Shown: positions 9,130-19,066, numbered from the stretch's first letter. The stretch is DNA of 64,000 bases from an uncultured Draconibacterium sp. (GCF_963677565.1 NZ_OY781981.1:1116001-1180000), one strand, 5' to 3'. Numbers and translations: made by a program. The notes: generated from the letters alone by a model not told the origin.

Positions 9130-9213
9130 GCCCGGGTGGCGGAATTGGTAGACGCGCTGGATTCAAAATCCAGTTCTGGCAACGGAGTGCGGGTTCGATT
9201 CCCGCCCCGGGTA
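9130..9213 (+). tRNA. tRNA-Leu (anticodon CAA)
   Basis: Cloverleaf with acceptor stem GCCCGGG/CCCGGGT (last pair G-U), D arm with GGAATTGGTAGACGCG, anticodon stem CTGGA/TCCAG around loop TTCAAAA (anticodon CAA, codon UUG), a long variable arm as expected for a class II leucine tRNA, and T arm GCGGG-TTCGATT-CCCGC. The discriminator base is A at 9213; CCA is not encoded. The last bases are duplicated at 22791-22806, marking this gene as the island attachment site. Confidence 0.97.
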
Positions 9214-9214
9214 C
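9199..9214 (+). repeat. attL, left direct repeat of the island
   Basis: TTCCCGCCCCGGGTAC, identical to 22791-22806. It covers the 3' half of the T loop and stem and the acceptor strand of tRNA-Leu. Confidence 0.85.
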
Positions 9215-9226
9215 GGAGTAAAATCC

Positions 9227-9264
9227 AAAACCGCTGTAACCAAAGAGTTTGCAGCGGTTTTTTT
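9227..9264 (+). terminator. Intrinsic terminator after tRNA-Leu
   Basis: The stem AAAACCGCTG (9227-9236) pairs with CAGCGGTTTT (9252-9261) and is followed by more T. It now ends tRNA-Leu transcription but lies inside the island, so it was brought in by the element. Confidence 0.85.
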
Positions 9265-9428
9265 ATTCCTACATACGAAATTGCATACAAAATTGATTAT
9301 AATCTTAAGATTTAGGGTTTGATTGGAATTATCTTGATTATTTATTCTTTTTCACTTTTTTCACCCTGGAACTCTCCCTCATTAGAATTCTTTATTTTTT
9401 GAATATCAGCATTCTATCTTGTATTATT

Positions 9429-9436
9429 TAATTTTG
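9429..9436 (+). promoter_or_regulatory. Candidate -7 element of the island orphan gene
   Basis: TAATTTTG matches TAnnTTTG 31 bases before the ATG at 9468. No TTTG lies at a normal -33 distance. Confidence 0.35.
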
Positions 9437-9467
9437 AGAATGATAAAAACTAAAATTAAATACAGAA

Positions 9468-10580
9468 ATGCAAAAATCAATTTTTACTCGTGAAGAATTA
9501 TATGAAATGATTTGGAAAGAACCTTTATCAAAACTGGCTAAAAGACTTAAAGTTTCAGAAGAAGGATTAAAACAAACATGCGTTAGGCATAAGATTCCAA
9601 GACCTAATCGAGGACATTGGTCTAAGATAAAGTTTGGTAAAAGCGTTTTAATACCTGAATTACCAAATTATGATTCATGTGAAACCATTTCTCTTCTGGA
9701 GATTGATATGGAACATTTAAATATAGATTCAAAAAGAGGTAAATTTTTAGCACTTCAAAAACAAATAGTGAAAGAACATTTAAAAATGCTCAAAGTACCT
9801 AAAAGATTGATCAATCCAGAAAAAGAAATAAAGATTTGTATTGAAAATTCTAAGGATGATAATTATAAAACAAGAGAAGGATTTTATTGGTTTGGTGGTG
9901 ATAAACTCAATATAAAAGTAACGAAACCTCATCTTAATAGAGCTTTTTGTTTAATGGATTCTTTTCTGAAAATTCTAAAAAACAGAGGACATAAAATTGA
10001 ATTTAGGTATGGTGATACCTGTGCTGTTATTTATGGACAGTACGTGGAAATTTATCTGAGAGAAAAATTTGAACGTACAAAAACGGGTAAAGATTATCCA
10101 ATGTATGATTTCACCCCATGTGGACTATTTGTATTAGCTATTGATAAATGGGGAGGCAGAAGGGAATATGTTGATGGTAAACAAAATTTAGAGGAGATGT
10201 TACCAAAAATAATTGCCTCAATGGAAATAAAAGCAGAAGAAGAAAGGCAGTGGAAAATCGAAAATGAAAAGCGAGAAAAAAAACGAAAAATCCAGGAGCA
10301 GGAATACATAGAATTGGAGCGAAAAAAAGAAAAGGACTTAGAAGATTTTAAAGGTTTATTATTAAGTTCTGAAAGATGGCATAAAGCTGAAAATTTGAGA
10401 CGTTTTATCGATAGAATGGAAGAAAGTTTTGTGAACCGTAACAAGGTATTAGAAGACTGGTTGGAGTGGGCGAGAAAAAAAGCCGATTGGTATGATCCTT
10501 TCGTAGAGGCGAAAGATGAAATGATGGTAGGGGTTGATAGGGAAAGTCTTAATAGAAAGTCGGAACCTTTCAACTTCTGA
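9468..10580 (+). CDS. Conserved protein with N-terminal HTH-like segment, unknown function
   Basis: A 370-residue soluble protein. Residues 7-50 (REELYEMIWKEPLSKLAKRL then HKIPRPNRGHWSKI) belong to a widespread family of hypothetical proteins in which this segment resembles a helix-turn-helix; I know no experimentally defined role for it. A middle region (about 140-240) has mixed strands with FWFGGD-like and YDFTPCGLFVL elements. A highly charged coiled coil (about 250-290, rich in E, K, R) and a helical tail follow. It is the first gene inside the island and is convergent with the giant repeat protein. AT-rich codon use fits transfer. A DNA-binding or defence-associated role is possible but unproven. 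Confidence 0.7.
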   Translation: MQKSIFTREELYEMIWKEPLSKLAKRLKVSEEGLKQTCVRHKIPRPNRGHWSKIKFGKSVLIPELPNYDSCETISLLEIDMEHLNIDSKRGKFLALQKQIVKEHLKMLKVPKRLINPEKEIKICIENSKDDNYKTREGFYWFGGDKLNIKVTKPHLNRAFCLMDSFLKILKNRGHKIEFRYGDTCAVIYGQYVEIYLREKFERTKTGKDYPMYDFTPCGLFVLAIDKWGGRREYVDGKQNLEEMLPKIIASMEIKAEEERQWKIENEKREKKRKIQEQEYIELERKKEKDLEDFKGLLLSSERWHKAENLRRFIDRMEESFVNRNKVLEDWLEWARKKADWYDPFVEAKDEMMVGVDRESLNRKSEPFNF

Positions 10581-10643
10581 AAGAATTATTTTTGGATAAT
10601 ATTATAAAATACCCAAGATTAAGTTGATTGACGAAGAAATAAT

Positions 10644-10691
10644 AAATGCATTCCTGGAGCTGCTATTTTATTTAACTCCAGAAATACATTT
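10644..10691. terminator. Inverted repeat between convergent genes, possible bidirectional terminator
   Basis: A 16-bp arm at 10644-10659 pairs with 10676-10691 with two mismatches, around a 16-base AT-rich loop. It lies between the orphan gene (ends 10580) and the giant gene (ends 10707). There is no strong T run on either side, so the terminator role is tentative. Confidence 0.5.
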
Positions 10692-10706
10692 ATCATGATC
10701 TTTATC

Positions 10707-13700
10707 TTATTCCAAAATTATCTTTTTAACAAGATTTCTTTCACCCTGTCGAACTCGGACAAAGTATATACCAGCAGGTAAGATTTGATAATTATTTCCT
10801 ATTCTGTTCCAATTAACTTTAACTTGACCATTTACCGGCTGACAAATAAAAGAATTAGTTACTTTATTGCCAGATTGATCAAAGATGTCTATATAAATTT
10901 CACTTGTAATTGTTGTATTAATATCGATTGTTAAATGGTCCCTCATAGGAACAGGGTAGCAATTAAAGGCCATTTCTTCTTGATATGACAATAATTTGTT
11001 TGATGTCTCAATATCAACAATAAAGGTCGAGAATATAGAACTTTTATTTCCATTGTAATCGTATGCAATTACTTCAAAGTCATGCATGCCCGGACATAAA
11101 GAATCTTGAGTGAAATATGAAAAAATATTTGTAACAGGATTCCATGTTGCATCAGTGACAACTCCATCGATTTTTAAAACGGTTTTTGAAAAATCTATTC
11201 CAACACCAGATTGTAATTCATTTAGTTCTGCCCAAAAAAGTGTTTTGTTTGAAACAGTATCATTATTTTGAGGATAGTAATTTTCAATATCAGGTGCAAT
11301 ATTATCATCACTGGAATTAAATTCAATTCCAACTGCATAAGAACCAGATGTATGCACCACAGAGAAAACAGTATCGTTATTTTCGCTTAGTCTGCTATCA
11401 AGCTCAACCCAAGCAAGTTGATCAACATTGTAAAAATACATTTTGGCTAATTTTTTTTCTTCTTCTGTTAATCCCAGTTCACTTAATTTTACATTATCGA
11501 TTGTTATGGAAAGTTGCGCAGGATCAAAAGTCTCTAAAACTTCATTTGATTGATTTACAAGACTAACATTTATATTTTCACTTACTACATACATTATGCT
11601 ACCAGAATCGACATTGTCAATTTTACCACTCTTGTTTTCATTTCGGATAATTCTTCTTGAAGAGTATGCTGTAATAATTTTTGGTTCCTTAAATGCACTT
11701 TTTTGCAAAGTAATGGCAGTAGGATCCAAAACTCTTGTGATCCACTTCCAACCACCGTTGCGGACCACACCTTGAATTGTTGAAGCACCATCTGCAAATT
11801 CAACAAAATATTCGATCCCATTCTCAACAATCTGCTCTGTAGCAGATACAAGGCTTTGTAATTCATCTTTAATTGAATTTACAACTTCTCCATATAAAAC
11901 TTGTATTTCTTCCTTTAACGCAAATAATCTATCATTATCATTTACCGTATTGTATTCATTAAGAGGTAAAAGTTTGTCTTCAGAAATGCAATAATCCTCA
12001 ATGGGGTATTTCATTTCATCAAGCACAGATATATAAAATCCTAAAGACAATCCACCACCAAAACCTAAAGCAGCATCGAGTTCAATTTTTGGGTCTAATT
12101 CTAAACCCAAAAGGCTGGTTTGATATTTATTCAATAAAATATGTTGGTCTACATCAAATAGGTCGTTTGGATTGTATAAGAACAGATCATTAATTGACTC
12201 AGTGAAGTAATTGATACCTATCGGTAAATTCTTTGCAGGGATTATTGGTGAAAGCAAGGAAGTGACAGCCCCTATTGCATTGGAAGAATTCCAATTTTGT
12301 TCAATAATATTTTTTGGAATTTCAAAATCATAACAATGACTATGAGAATAACTATATAATAATAATAGACCAGAAGGTGTTGTGCTATAGCTTAGATTAA
12401 ATGATTTAAGACCTTCATCTGGAGAGTAATCTGCCGATAATGAGAAGTTATTTCCGTTTGAAAAATTATATACATGACCTAAACTAACATTGCCAATATC
12501 AAAGTTTAACGAAGAAATGTCAAAACCTTTGGCATAATTTAGTTCAAAAGTTCTTTCGCCGTTATCGTAATCTACAAATTCTCCACCTAAAGCGAAACTT
12601 CCTCCTGCTTTTAACAAATCTAATTTGATCTGATCAGTATTTTCTCCAGATGCTACTGAGAATCCTATCGTTGCTTCTCCCTCAATACCCAAGCCAAATT
12701 GATTTGAATATATTAAGTCTTTATAAATTTCATTCAGATCTGGATTAGAGTTCAGCATTGATTTTTTTAATGCCTTAAATACAACAGAAGCAAAAGGACT
12801 CAAATCTACACCTCCAATTGTCAGTGTTTCCAAAATATAAGCGGCCTTAGCCTTATTTTTAAGTTCTGAATTCATGGTTGAAGGAAAAAACATAGTCTGC
12901 CCAATGCTACCTTTAATCATACTGGAAGCTTCTGCTCCTGCCTGTATATCTCCAACCACTGCATTTATTGCAGGGGATTCAACCGAAGCACCTACCCCTG
13001 CTTCAAATTTTCGATATATATATTGGTCACCGAGAGAGTTATGTCTAAAAGTAATTCCCATTCCAGCAGTACCATTAACCGAAACTTTTGCTGCTGCAAC
13101 AGACGGTCCAGCACCAACTCCTCCCGCGATTAGATTAACGCCCGCATTACCTGCTGCAAATATTGAAATATCCTGAACTGTCTCTTCTGTATTTTTGGCA
13201 TTGAGCACTATAGGATTTGGCTTACTAATTACTTTATAAAATCTTCCATCGCTCTTTAAAGTATCAGGCACGGAGAATTCAAAACTAAATTCATTTTGAA
13301 TCTTTGTTAGGTCAATACAAAATCCCATTATTCCATCTTCTAAATATTCTCCAGTCACTTTTATTTTAGGAGTCTCATCCAAATAGAAAGCAAAAATTTT
13401 ATTTGGCGATGGAACAGTCGCATTAATATTTAAACGATAATACAAATAAGACCTTGATTTAACGAATGTTCTATCTTTATTAAATGGTTCTTGGTCAGTT
13501 TCAAATTCAATTTGTCCGGCATATTCGTATTCAACAACAATCTTAAATGTAATTTTGATCCATTCGGAGAATTCTCCGGAATCATCAAAACATCTTACTT
13601 CAAAAGTGTGTTCACCGGGATTAAATGGTTCAGTTAATGACGACCCACCATAAGAAAATCCTTGTCCATCAATCTTGTATTGATACCCTTGTACGATACC

Positions 13701-16700
13701 ATCTTCATCATTGCCCAACCACTCGAATGTTACGAACTGATTTTTTACAGTGGAACCATTTTCCGGTCCTGAAATTAATTCTATTGAGGGGGCCTTATTG
13801 ACTTTAAAACGAATCTTTTCCCATTCAGAGTAGGCCCCGTGATTATCTATACATCTTACTTCAAAAGTGTGTTCACCAGAAGAAAATGTTTCCGTAAGGG
13901 AATTTCCCAAATACGAATATCCTACTCCATCAATCCTATATTCATAATTCTGAATAGTTCCATCTGAATCAAATGCAGACCAAGTAAACGTTACAGTTCT
14001 TTCTTTTAAAACAGTACCATCTTCTGGACCAGAAGTTAATTCAATAGTAGGAAAACTATTGATTCTAAAAGTCCTTTTTTCCCAATTAGAATATTGATCA
14101 TCATTATCTATGCATCGTACCTCAAAGGTGTGTTCACCCGGGTCAAAAAGAATGCTTAACTCAGTTCCTCCAAAAGAATGACCTACTCCATCAATTCTAT
14201 ATTCATATCCCTGTATATTACCATTTGAATCGTATGCAGACCAGGCAAACGATACCGTCCTATTATTGATTATTACACCATTTTCCGGCCCCGAAGTTAT
14301 TTCAATAGTTGGTGTTTCATTTACGGTAAAAATTACTTCAGCCCAATCAGAATATGTATTGAGATCGTCGTAGCATCTTACTTCAAAGGTATGTTCTCCA
14401 GAGGTAAATGTTTGCGTTAAAGTTGTGCTTCCATATGAATATCCTATTCCATCAATCCTATATTCATAACCCTGAATTGTTCCATCAGAATCGCTTGCCG
14501 ACCACTCAAATGTAATCTCTCCATCATTAATAGTTGAGCCATCAACTGGCCCTGATGTTATTTCTATTATAGGTGCTTCATTCACAGTGAAGGTTACTTT
14601 TGCCCAATCAGAATAATTTCCATCATTATCAATGCAGCGAACCTCAAACGAATGTATTCCTGTACCAAAAAGAATACTCAAGGATGTTTCTGAAGAAGAT
14701 GAGCCGGTACCATCAATTTTATATTCATATCCTTGTATTGTTCCGTCAGAATCGCTTGCCGACCACTCGAAGGTTACCATACTTTCTGTAACAATTGTAC
14801 CATCTTCGGGCCCTGAAGTTATTGCGATAGTAGGAGCATCATTTACAGTAAAAGTTACTTTAACCCAGTCAGAATAATTTCCATCATTATCAATGCAACG
14901 AACCTCGAATGTGTGCTGACCCGGGCTGAATGTTTTAGTTAGAGTTGTACTTCCATACGAATAACCTACACCATCAATCTTATATTCATATCCCTCTACT
15001 GTTCCGTCAGAATCGCTTGCCGACCACTCAAATGTAACCTCACCACTATTAATAGTTGAGCCATCATCAGGCCCTGATGTTATTTCTATTACGGGAGCAT
15101 CAGTCACTGTGAATATTACTTTAGCCCAGTCGGAGTATGAATTGCCATTATCAAAACACCTTACTTCAAAAGTATGCTCACCCGGGCTGAATGTTTTGGT
15201 TAAAGTTGTACTTCCGTACGAATAACCTACCCCATCAATCTTATATTCATATCCCTGTATTGTTCCGTCCGAATCACTTGCCGACCACTTAAATGTTACT
15301 GTTCCATCATTAATAGAAGATCCATCTTCGGGCCCTGAAGTTATTGCGATAGTAGGAGCATCATTTACAGTAAAAGTTACTTTAACCCAGTCAGAATAAT
15401 TTCCATCATTATCAATGCAACGAACCTCGAATGTGTGCTGACCCGGGCTGAATGTTTTAGTTAGAGTTGTACTTCCATACGAATAACCTACACCATCAAT
15501 CTTATATTCATATCCCTGTACTGTTCCGTCAGAATCGCTTGCCGACCACTTAAATGTAACTTGACCATCATTAATAGTTGAGCCATCATCAGGCCCTGAT
15601 GTTATTTCTATTACGGGAGCATCTGTTACTGTGAATGTTACTTTAGCCCAGTCGGAGTATGAATTGCCGTTATCAAAACACCTTACTTCAAAAGTATGCT
15701 CACCCGGGCTGAATGTTTTAGTTAGCGTTGTACTTCCGTACGAATAACCTACGCCGTCAATCTTATATTCATATCCCTGTACTGTTCCGTCCGAATCACT
15801 TGCCGACCACTTAAATGTTACTGTTCCATCATTAATAGAAGAGCCATCTGTCGGGCCGGATGTTATCTCTATTGTGGGAGCATTATTTACTGTGAATGAA
15901 ACTTTATCCCAATCTGAGTAAGTGTTGTCATCATCAAAACACCTTACCTCAAAAGTATGCTCACCCGAGCTAAATGTATGGGTAAGTGTTGTACTTCCGT
16001 ACGAATAACCTACGCCATCAATCTTATATTCATATCCCTGTACTGTTCCGTCAGAATCGCTTGCCGACCATTTAAATGTTACAGTCCCATCACTGATTGT
16101 TGATCCATCGGTCGGCCCTGATGTGATGTCTATGGTTGGAGCTTTATTATTATCAAGTACGTTAACATATATGGTTTTTGTGTTATCGTCATAATCTTCA
16201 GTTTCTGGAATTTCATTATCTTTATCAATAAGCACCGTCACTTTATTAGATCCAACTTTTGTAAAAACATGCCTTTCATATTCAGATACTTCTCCTAAAC
16301 CATAGATATAATCAGTTACATCCGTAGGGTCTTCAATGTCTTGATCATTAACTAAGTAATACACATCTGCCTCACCTGCATCAACATCATTTGTTTCTTC
16401 AATGGTTACCTCAATTTTCACACTTTCATCAACATAAATAGGATCTCCATTATTAACTTCGATACTTTTTATTTTTAGATTAGTCAGTTGTGTCGGAGAA
16501 TTAACTGTTTTGGAACGATAACAATACCATCCCTGTTGATCTGTATAGCCAGAGGTTGGTTTTCTGATTTCAGTGTCTCCATTGATATAGGTAGCTCTGA
16601 AATATAAGTAAATATCACCCGATTGATTTGGGTATACTCTCACCTTCATTTTAAGAGTCTCATAACCATCATATCCTTCATTCCATGCACTTGCCAGCCA

Positions 16701-17003
16701 ATAATCTGAAGAAATTGTATTGTCTCCACCATTTTTATAGTGTATATCTGTGCCCGGAGGATAAGCTTCAGAATTATCAAAATCATAGTCACTTATGATT
16801 TGCATACTTTGGACTCCTCCTTTCTCAGAAACATCCAAGTACAGAGTACCATACATCGTAGACATGTTAATTGATATTTCAAAAATTGCATCGAAATATT
16901 CATCAGAACTTTCTGAAGGAACGTTATCATCAAGATACAATGTTTGACTAAATGTTATAGAGCTAACAAATAATAAAAAAAGGATAGAGCTAACAAATTT
17001 CAT
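10707..17003 (-). CDS. Giant T9SS-exported repeat protein, 2098 residues
   Basis: A very large exported or surface protein. Order: signal peptide (1-19), a beta-rich N-terminal region, a CARDB-like domain (about 170-283), and ten tandem 87-residue Ig/FN3-like repeats (about 288-1157) each with a core like EITSGPxDGS, SASDSDGTVQGYEYKIDGVG and HTFEVRCxD. A long unassigned region (about 1160-1900) with a glycine/alanine-rich stretch follows, then another Ig-like domain (about 1920-2010) and a type A type IX secretion sorting tail (about 2015-2098, CYPVPMRDHLTIDIN and ending KKIILE). Such tails direct proteins through T9SS to the surface or medium. Adhesion or cell-surface binding is likely; no enzyme motif was seen. 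It is single-gene cargo of the island. Confidence 0.85.
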   Translation of the reverse strand: MKFVSSILFLLFVSSITFSQTLYLDDNVPSESSDEYFDAIFEISINMSTMYGTLYLDVSEKGGVQSMQIISDYDFDNSEAYPPGTDIHYKNGGDNTISSDYWLASAWNEGYDGYETLKMKVRVYPNQSGDIYLYFRATYINGDTEIRKPTSGYTDQQGWYCYRSKTVNSPTQLTNLKIKSIEVNNGDPIYVDESVKIEVTIEETNDVDAGEADVYYLVNDQDIEDPTDVTDYIYGLGEVSEYERHVFTKVGSNKVTVLIDKDNEIPETEDYDDNTKTIYVNVLDNNKAPTIDITSGPTDGSTISDGTVTFKWSASDSDGTVQGYEYKIDGVGYSYGSTTLTHTFSSGEHTFEVRCFDDDNTYSDWDKVSFTVNNAPTIEITSGPTDGSSINDGTVTFKWSASDSDGTVQGYEYKIDGVGYSYGSTTLTKTFSPGEHTFEVRCFDNGNSYSDWAKVTFTVTDAPVIEITSGPDDGSTINDGQVTFKWSASDSDGTVQGYEYKIDGVGYSYGSTTLTKTFSPGQHTFEVRCIDNDGNYSDWVKVTFTVNDAPTIAITSGPEDGSSINDGTVTFKWSASDSDGTIQGYEYKIDGVGYSYGSTTLTKTFSPGEHTFEVRCFDNGNSYSDWAKVIFTVTDAPVIEITSGPDDGSTINSGEVTFEWSASDSDGTVEGYEYKIDGVGYSYGSTTLTKTFSPGQHTFEVRCIDNDGNYSDWVKVTFTVNDAPTIAITSGPEDGTIVTESMVTFEWSASDSDGTIQGYEYKIDGTGSSSSETSLSILFGTGIHSFEVRCIDNDGNYSDWAKVTFTVNEAPIIEITSGPVDGSTINDGEITFEWSASDSDGTIQGYEYRIDGIGYSYGSTTLTQTFTSGEHTFEVRCYDDLNTYSDWAEVIFTVNETPTIEITSGPENGVIINNRTVSFAWSAYDSNGNIQGYEYRIDGVGHSFGGTELSILFDPGEHTFEVRCIDNDDQYSNWEKRTFRINSFPTIELTSGPEDGTVLKERTVTFTWSAFDSDGTIQNYEYRIDGVGYSYLGNSLTETFSSGEHTFEVRCIDNHGAYSEWEKIRFKVNKAPSIELISGPENGSTVKNQFVTFEWLGNDEDGIVQGYQYKIDGQGFSYGGSSLTEPFNPGEHTFEVRCFDDSGEFSEWIKITFKIVVEYEYAGQIEFETDQEPFNKDRTFVKSRSYLYYRLNINATVPSPNKIFAFYLDETPKIKVTGEYLEDGIMGFCIDLTKIQNEFSFEFSVPDTLKSDGRFYKVISKPNPIVLNAKNTEETVQDISIFAAGNAGVNLIAGGVGAGPSVAAAKVSVNGTAGMGITFRHNSLGDQYIYRKFEAGVGASVESPAINAVVGDIQAGAEASSMIKGSIGQTMFFPSTMNSELKNKAKAAYILETLTIGGVDLSPFASVVFKALKKSMLNSNPDLNEIYKDLIYSNQFGLGIEGEATIGFSVASGENTDQIKLDLLKAGGSFALGGEFVDYDNGERTFELNYAKGFDISSLNFDIGNVSLGHVYNFSNGNNFSLSADYSPDEGLKSFNLSYSTTPSGLLLLYSYSHSHCYDFEIPKNIIEQNWNSSNAIGAVTSLLSPIIPAKNLPIGINYFTESINDLFLYNPNDLFDVDQHILLNKYQTSLLGLELDPKIELDAALGFGGGLSLGFYISVLDEMKYPIEDYCISEDKLLPLNEYNTVNDNDRLFALKEEIQVLYGEVVNSIKDELQSLVSATEQIVENGIEYFVEFADGASTIQGVVRNGGWKWITRVLDPTAITLQKSAFKEPKIITAYSSRRIIRNENKSGKIDNVDSGSIMYVVSENINVSLVNQSNEVLETFDPAQLSITIDNVKLSELGLTEEEKKLAKMYFYNVDQLAWVELDSRLSENNDTVFSVVHTSGSYAVGIEFNSSDDNIAPDIENYYPQNNDTVSNKTLFWAELNELQSGVGIDFSKTVLKIDGVVTDATWNPVTNIFSYFTQDSLCPGMHDFEVIAYDYNGNKSSIFSTFIVDIETSNKLLSYQEEMAFNCYPVPMRDHLTIDINTTITSEIYIDIFDQSGNKVTNSFICQPVNGQVKVNWNRIGNNYQILPAGIYFVRVRQGERNLVKKIILE
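13533..16142 (-). repeat. Ten tandem 261-bp coding repeats
   Basis: Each 261-bp unit encodes 87 residues. Units 2-6 from the N-terminus are nearly identical at the DNA level and also show a 522-bp double period: the segment from about 14815 to 15000 recurs base for base at about 15337 to 15522. The outer units (7-10) have diverged. This points to recent amplification or gene conversion in the middle of the array. Confidence 0.9.
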
Positions 17004-17160
17004 GATTGGACAGTTTAAAGTTTAAGCTTATTTTTTGATTTTGTTAAATATAAGACATATTGAGAGAATTACTGTTAAATACAGATCGGGGCAAAGAAAG
17101 TTTTTTCAATTTGGGAGTTGTTTTTAATGTCTATAAATAAGGGAGTTGAGTTGTTTTAAT

Positions 17161-18093
17161 CTACATTCCATACTTCTCTCGAAACTCTCCAACCCATGAA
17201 TATCCATGCTTTTCAAGAATAGGGAGAACATCTTGAATATAGAGTACTTTGATTACGTAATGAAGTTTCTGTGGAATTTGATTAAGTAAGACGGAGATTA
17301 ACCCTCTTTTATTTCCATTATTTGATTTTTCAAAAGCAGGATTACGCTTATCTATAAGAAGCACGAAATAACCGTTATTTTCAAGAGCAAACATCAGTTC
17401 ACGGAAAAACTGGTAGTAAATGGCAAACGGGCAAATTGAACAATTCTGATAAGGTTGATCTAATCCATGTTTTTTCATTAGTTGCCAATAGGTTCTTCCC
17501 TTTTGTGTGAGATAACAACTGTCATGATTATTAACAGGGTTAAGTCCATCGCACTCACCAGATTCAATGGAAGAACAACCTCCAAATTCCCTTTCAACGT
17601 ATTTTGCTTCTATGAAAATGTTCCTATGTTCTCCGGTTGAATCAAATACTGCAAAATCAAATGATGTAGGTTGTTGAGTAGTTTCTTTGAAAGTATTTCT
17701 GTTATAATGTTCAAATTTCAATTCGTACTTTTCATCAAGTTTAATATCTGAAAATTGAAAAACATCTTGGAAAAATACATAATCCTGATTTATCAATGGC
17801 TCTCCAAAAAGGTTAAACAACATTGCCTGGCTACTTAATCCGTGATGAATATACTTGTGCAACGGGAAAGAAATCTTACTCTTTTTTGCTTCTTCTTTTT
17901 CGTTAGCAATATACTGATGAACTGAATCAAGGATAATATTTCTACACCAGTTATCTCTTTTATCCAGTATGTACTTTGATTTTTTACCAACTGGGTATCG
18001 TTTACTCGCAAAATAATTTGTTGCGTATTCTTCTACTTCTTTGCGGTACTTTGAGAATCTTTGAGGATGTTTTTCAATCATACAGTTAATCAA
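17161..18093 (-). CDS. PD-(D/E)XK-like nuclease, restriction-endonuclease type
   Basis: A 310-residue soluble protein. The nuclease signature is SFDFAVFD (D146), about 15 residues, then FIEAKY (E162, K164), with a following helix YYQFFREL that can supply the Q/R of motif III. Between these lie five cysteines (C173, C181, C193, C218, C221, the last two in CSICPF), a possible metal or iron-sulphur site. The protein resembles a Porphyromonas-type group of putative restriction endonucleases known from genome annotation; that match is from memory and was not searched. The ATG overlaps the HNH gene end by 8 bp, so it is the last gene of a coupled operon. No methyltransferase is present. Confidence 0.65.
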   Translation of the reverse strand: MINCMIEKHPQRFSKYRKEVEEYATNYFASKRYPVGKKSKYILDKRDNWCRNIILDSVHQYIANEKEEAKKSKISFPLHKYIHHGLSSQAMLFNLFGEPLINQDYVFFQDVFQFSDIKLDEKYELKFEHYNRNTFKETTQQPTSFDFAVFDSTGEHRNIFIEAKYVEREFGGCSSIESGECDGLNPVNNHDSCYLTQKGRTYWQLMKKHGLDQPYQNCSICPFAIYYQFFRELMFALENNGYFVLLIDKRNPAFEKSNNGNKRGLISVLLNQIPQKLHYVIKVLYIQDVLPILEKHGYSWVGEFREKYGM

Positions 18094-19066
18094 TTAGTTT
18101 AAGTTGTCTCGCAATGTCTTGTTGAAATTTAGCCAGAGGGCGTTTATGGATGTCATCTTCATTGACATAGTTACCAAGAACTAATCTTTTAACAACACTT
18201 TCAGACAATCCCAAAAGATCGGATAGTTCCTCAATTCGAGATTCATTATAGGCTGTAGCTAACCAAAAAATTTCTTCAACCACATCCTTTTGAGTGTTAT
18301 AAATCCCTTCAATATCAAAAGTAGAGTTGTGATGATCAACGTATTCATCTGTTGAATCACTTGTCTTTTTAAGCCTTATAATTATATCATTAACATCTTT
18401 AGTAAGTTGATATTTTGATATACTATCATTTGGGATTTCAAACTTAAATCCAGACAAAGGCGTTTCTTCTGCTAACAGATGGAAATCGTGACCTAAATCT
18501 ACATTTGAATTGCTTTTTGATTGGTTACAATTTCCGCAGCAAGGAATCAGATTGAATATTGAAATACTTAATAATGGATGTTTTGATTTTGGGAAGTAAT
18601 GATCTAACTGAAACCTGGCTTTAGCACGTCCTTTACTTTTAGTGGTGGTAATTGTAAGCATTGCGTTACAATATGGGCACGTTCTTATCTCGTATGCATC
18701 AATTATAATTGATGCATATTTTTTTCTAAATAAAGGATAATTTAGTGCTTTTAATATATTATTTCCAAATTCAGTAGTGCCAATCTTTTCGCCAGGAATT
18801 GGACCATAAAATAGGTTTGGGGAAATTTCATTCCATTCATCAATTAATTGCGCTTGTATAGATGGCTTTAATAAAAGAAAGGATTTGAAATCAGCTGCAA
18901 TTTGGTTGAGCGATTGATACTCCGGTGTGCCAGCATCATAATCCCCTCTTAAAGCCAATATTTTATTTCTTGCGTTTGATAAAACACTATTGGCTTTATG
19001 TAATTCTTCATCAATAAATGAAGAAAAATGAGTAACTATCGAATGATTAATTCTTATTGGTCTCAT
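18086..19066 (-). CDS. HNH endonuclease, PtuB-like
   Basis: A 326-residue protein with a zinc-supported HNH (beta-beta-alpha metal) nuclease centre: CPYC (C130, C133), LDHYFPKSKHP (D155, H156), FNLIPCCGNCNQSK (N172, C177, C180, N181). This matches the HNH of partner nucleases that act with SMC-like ATPases, as in Septu PtuB. The N-terminal 120 residues are helical with no recognised domain, and the C-terminal part (about 200-326) is also unassigned. It overlaps the ATPase remnant by 20 bp and the PD-(D/E)XK gene by 8 bp, so all three were translated as one unit. A defence role is inferred from this context. Confidence 0.75.
   Translation of the reverse strand: MRPIRINHSIVTHFSSFIDEELHKANSVLSNARNKILALRGDYDAGTPEYQSLNQIAADFKSFLLLKPSIQAQLIDEWNEISPNLFYGPIPGEKIGTTEFGNNILKALNYPLFRKKYASIIIDAYEIRTCPYCNAMLTITTTKSKGRAKARFQLDHYFPKSKHPLLSISIFNLIPCCGNCNQSKSNSNVDLGHDFHLLAEETPLSGFKFEIPNDSISKYQLTKDVNDIIIRLKKTSDSTDEYVDHHNSTFDIEGIYNTQKDVVEEIFWLATAYNESRIEELSDLLGLSESVVKRLVLGNYVNEDDIHKRPLAKFQQDIARQLKLID

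Noticed and set aside
10094..10573. A 159-codon minus-strand frame over the island orphan
   Set aside because: It is serine and phenylalanine rich because it is antisense to the lysine/glutamate-rich coiled coil of the real gene.
13533..16142. Possible CRISPR-like array because of regular repeats
   Set aside because: The 261-bp units have no spacers, are in frame and encode Ig-like domains of one protein.
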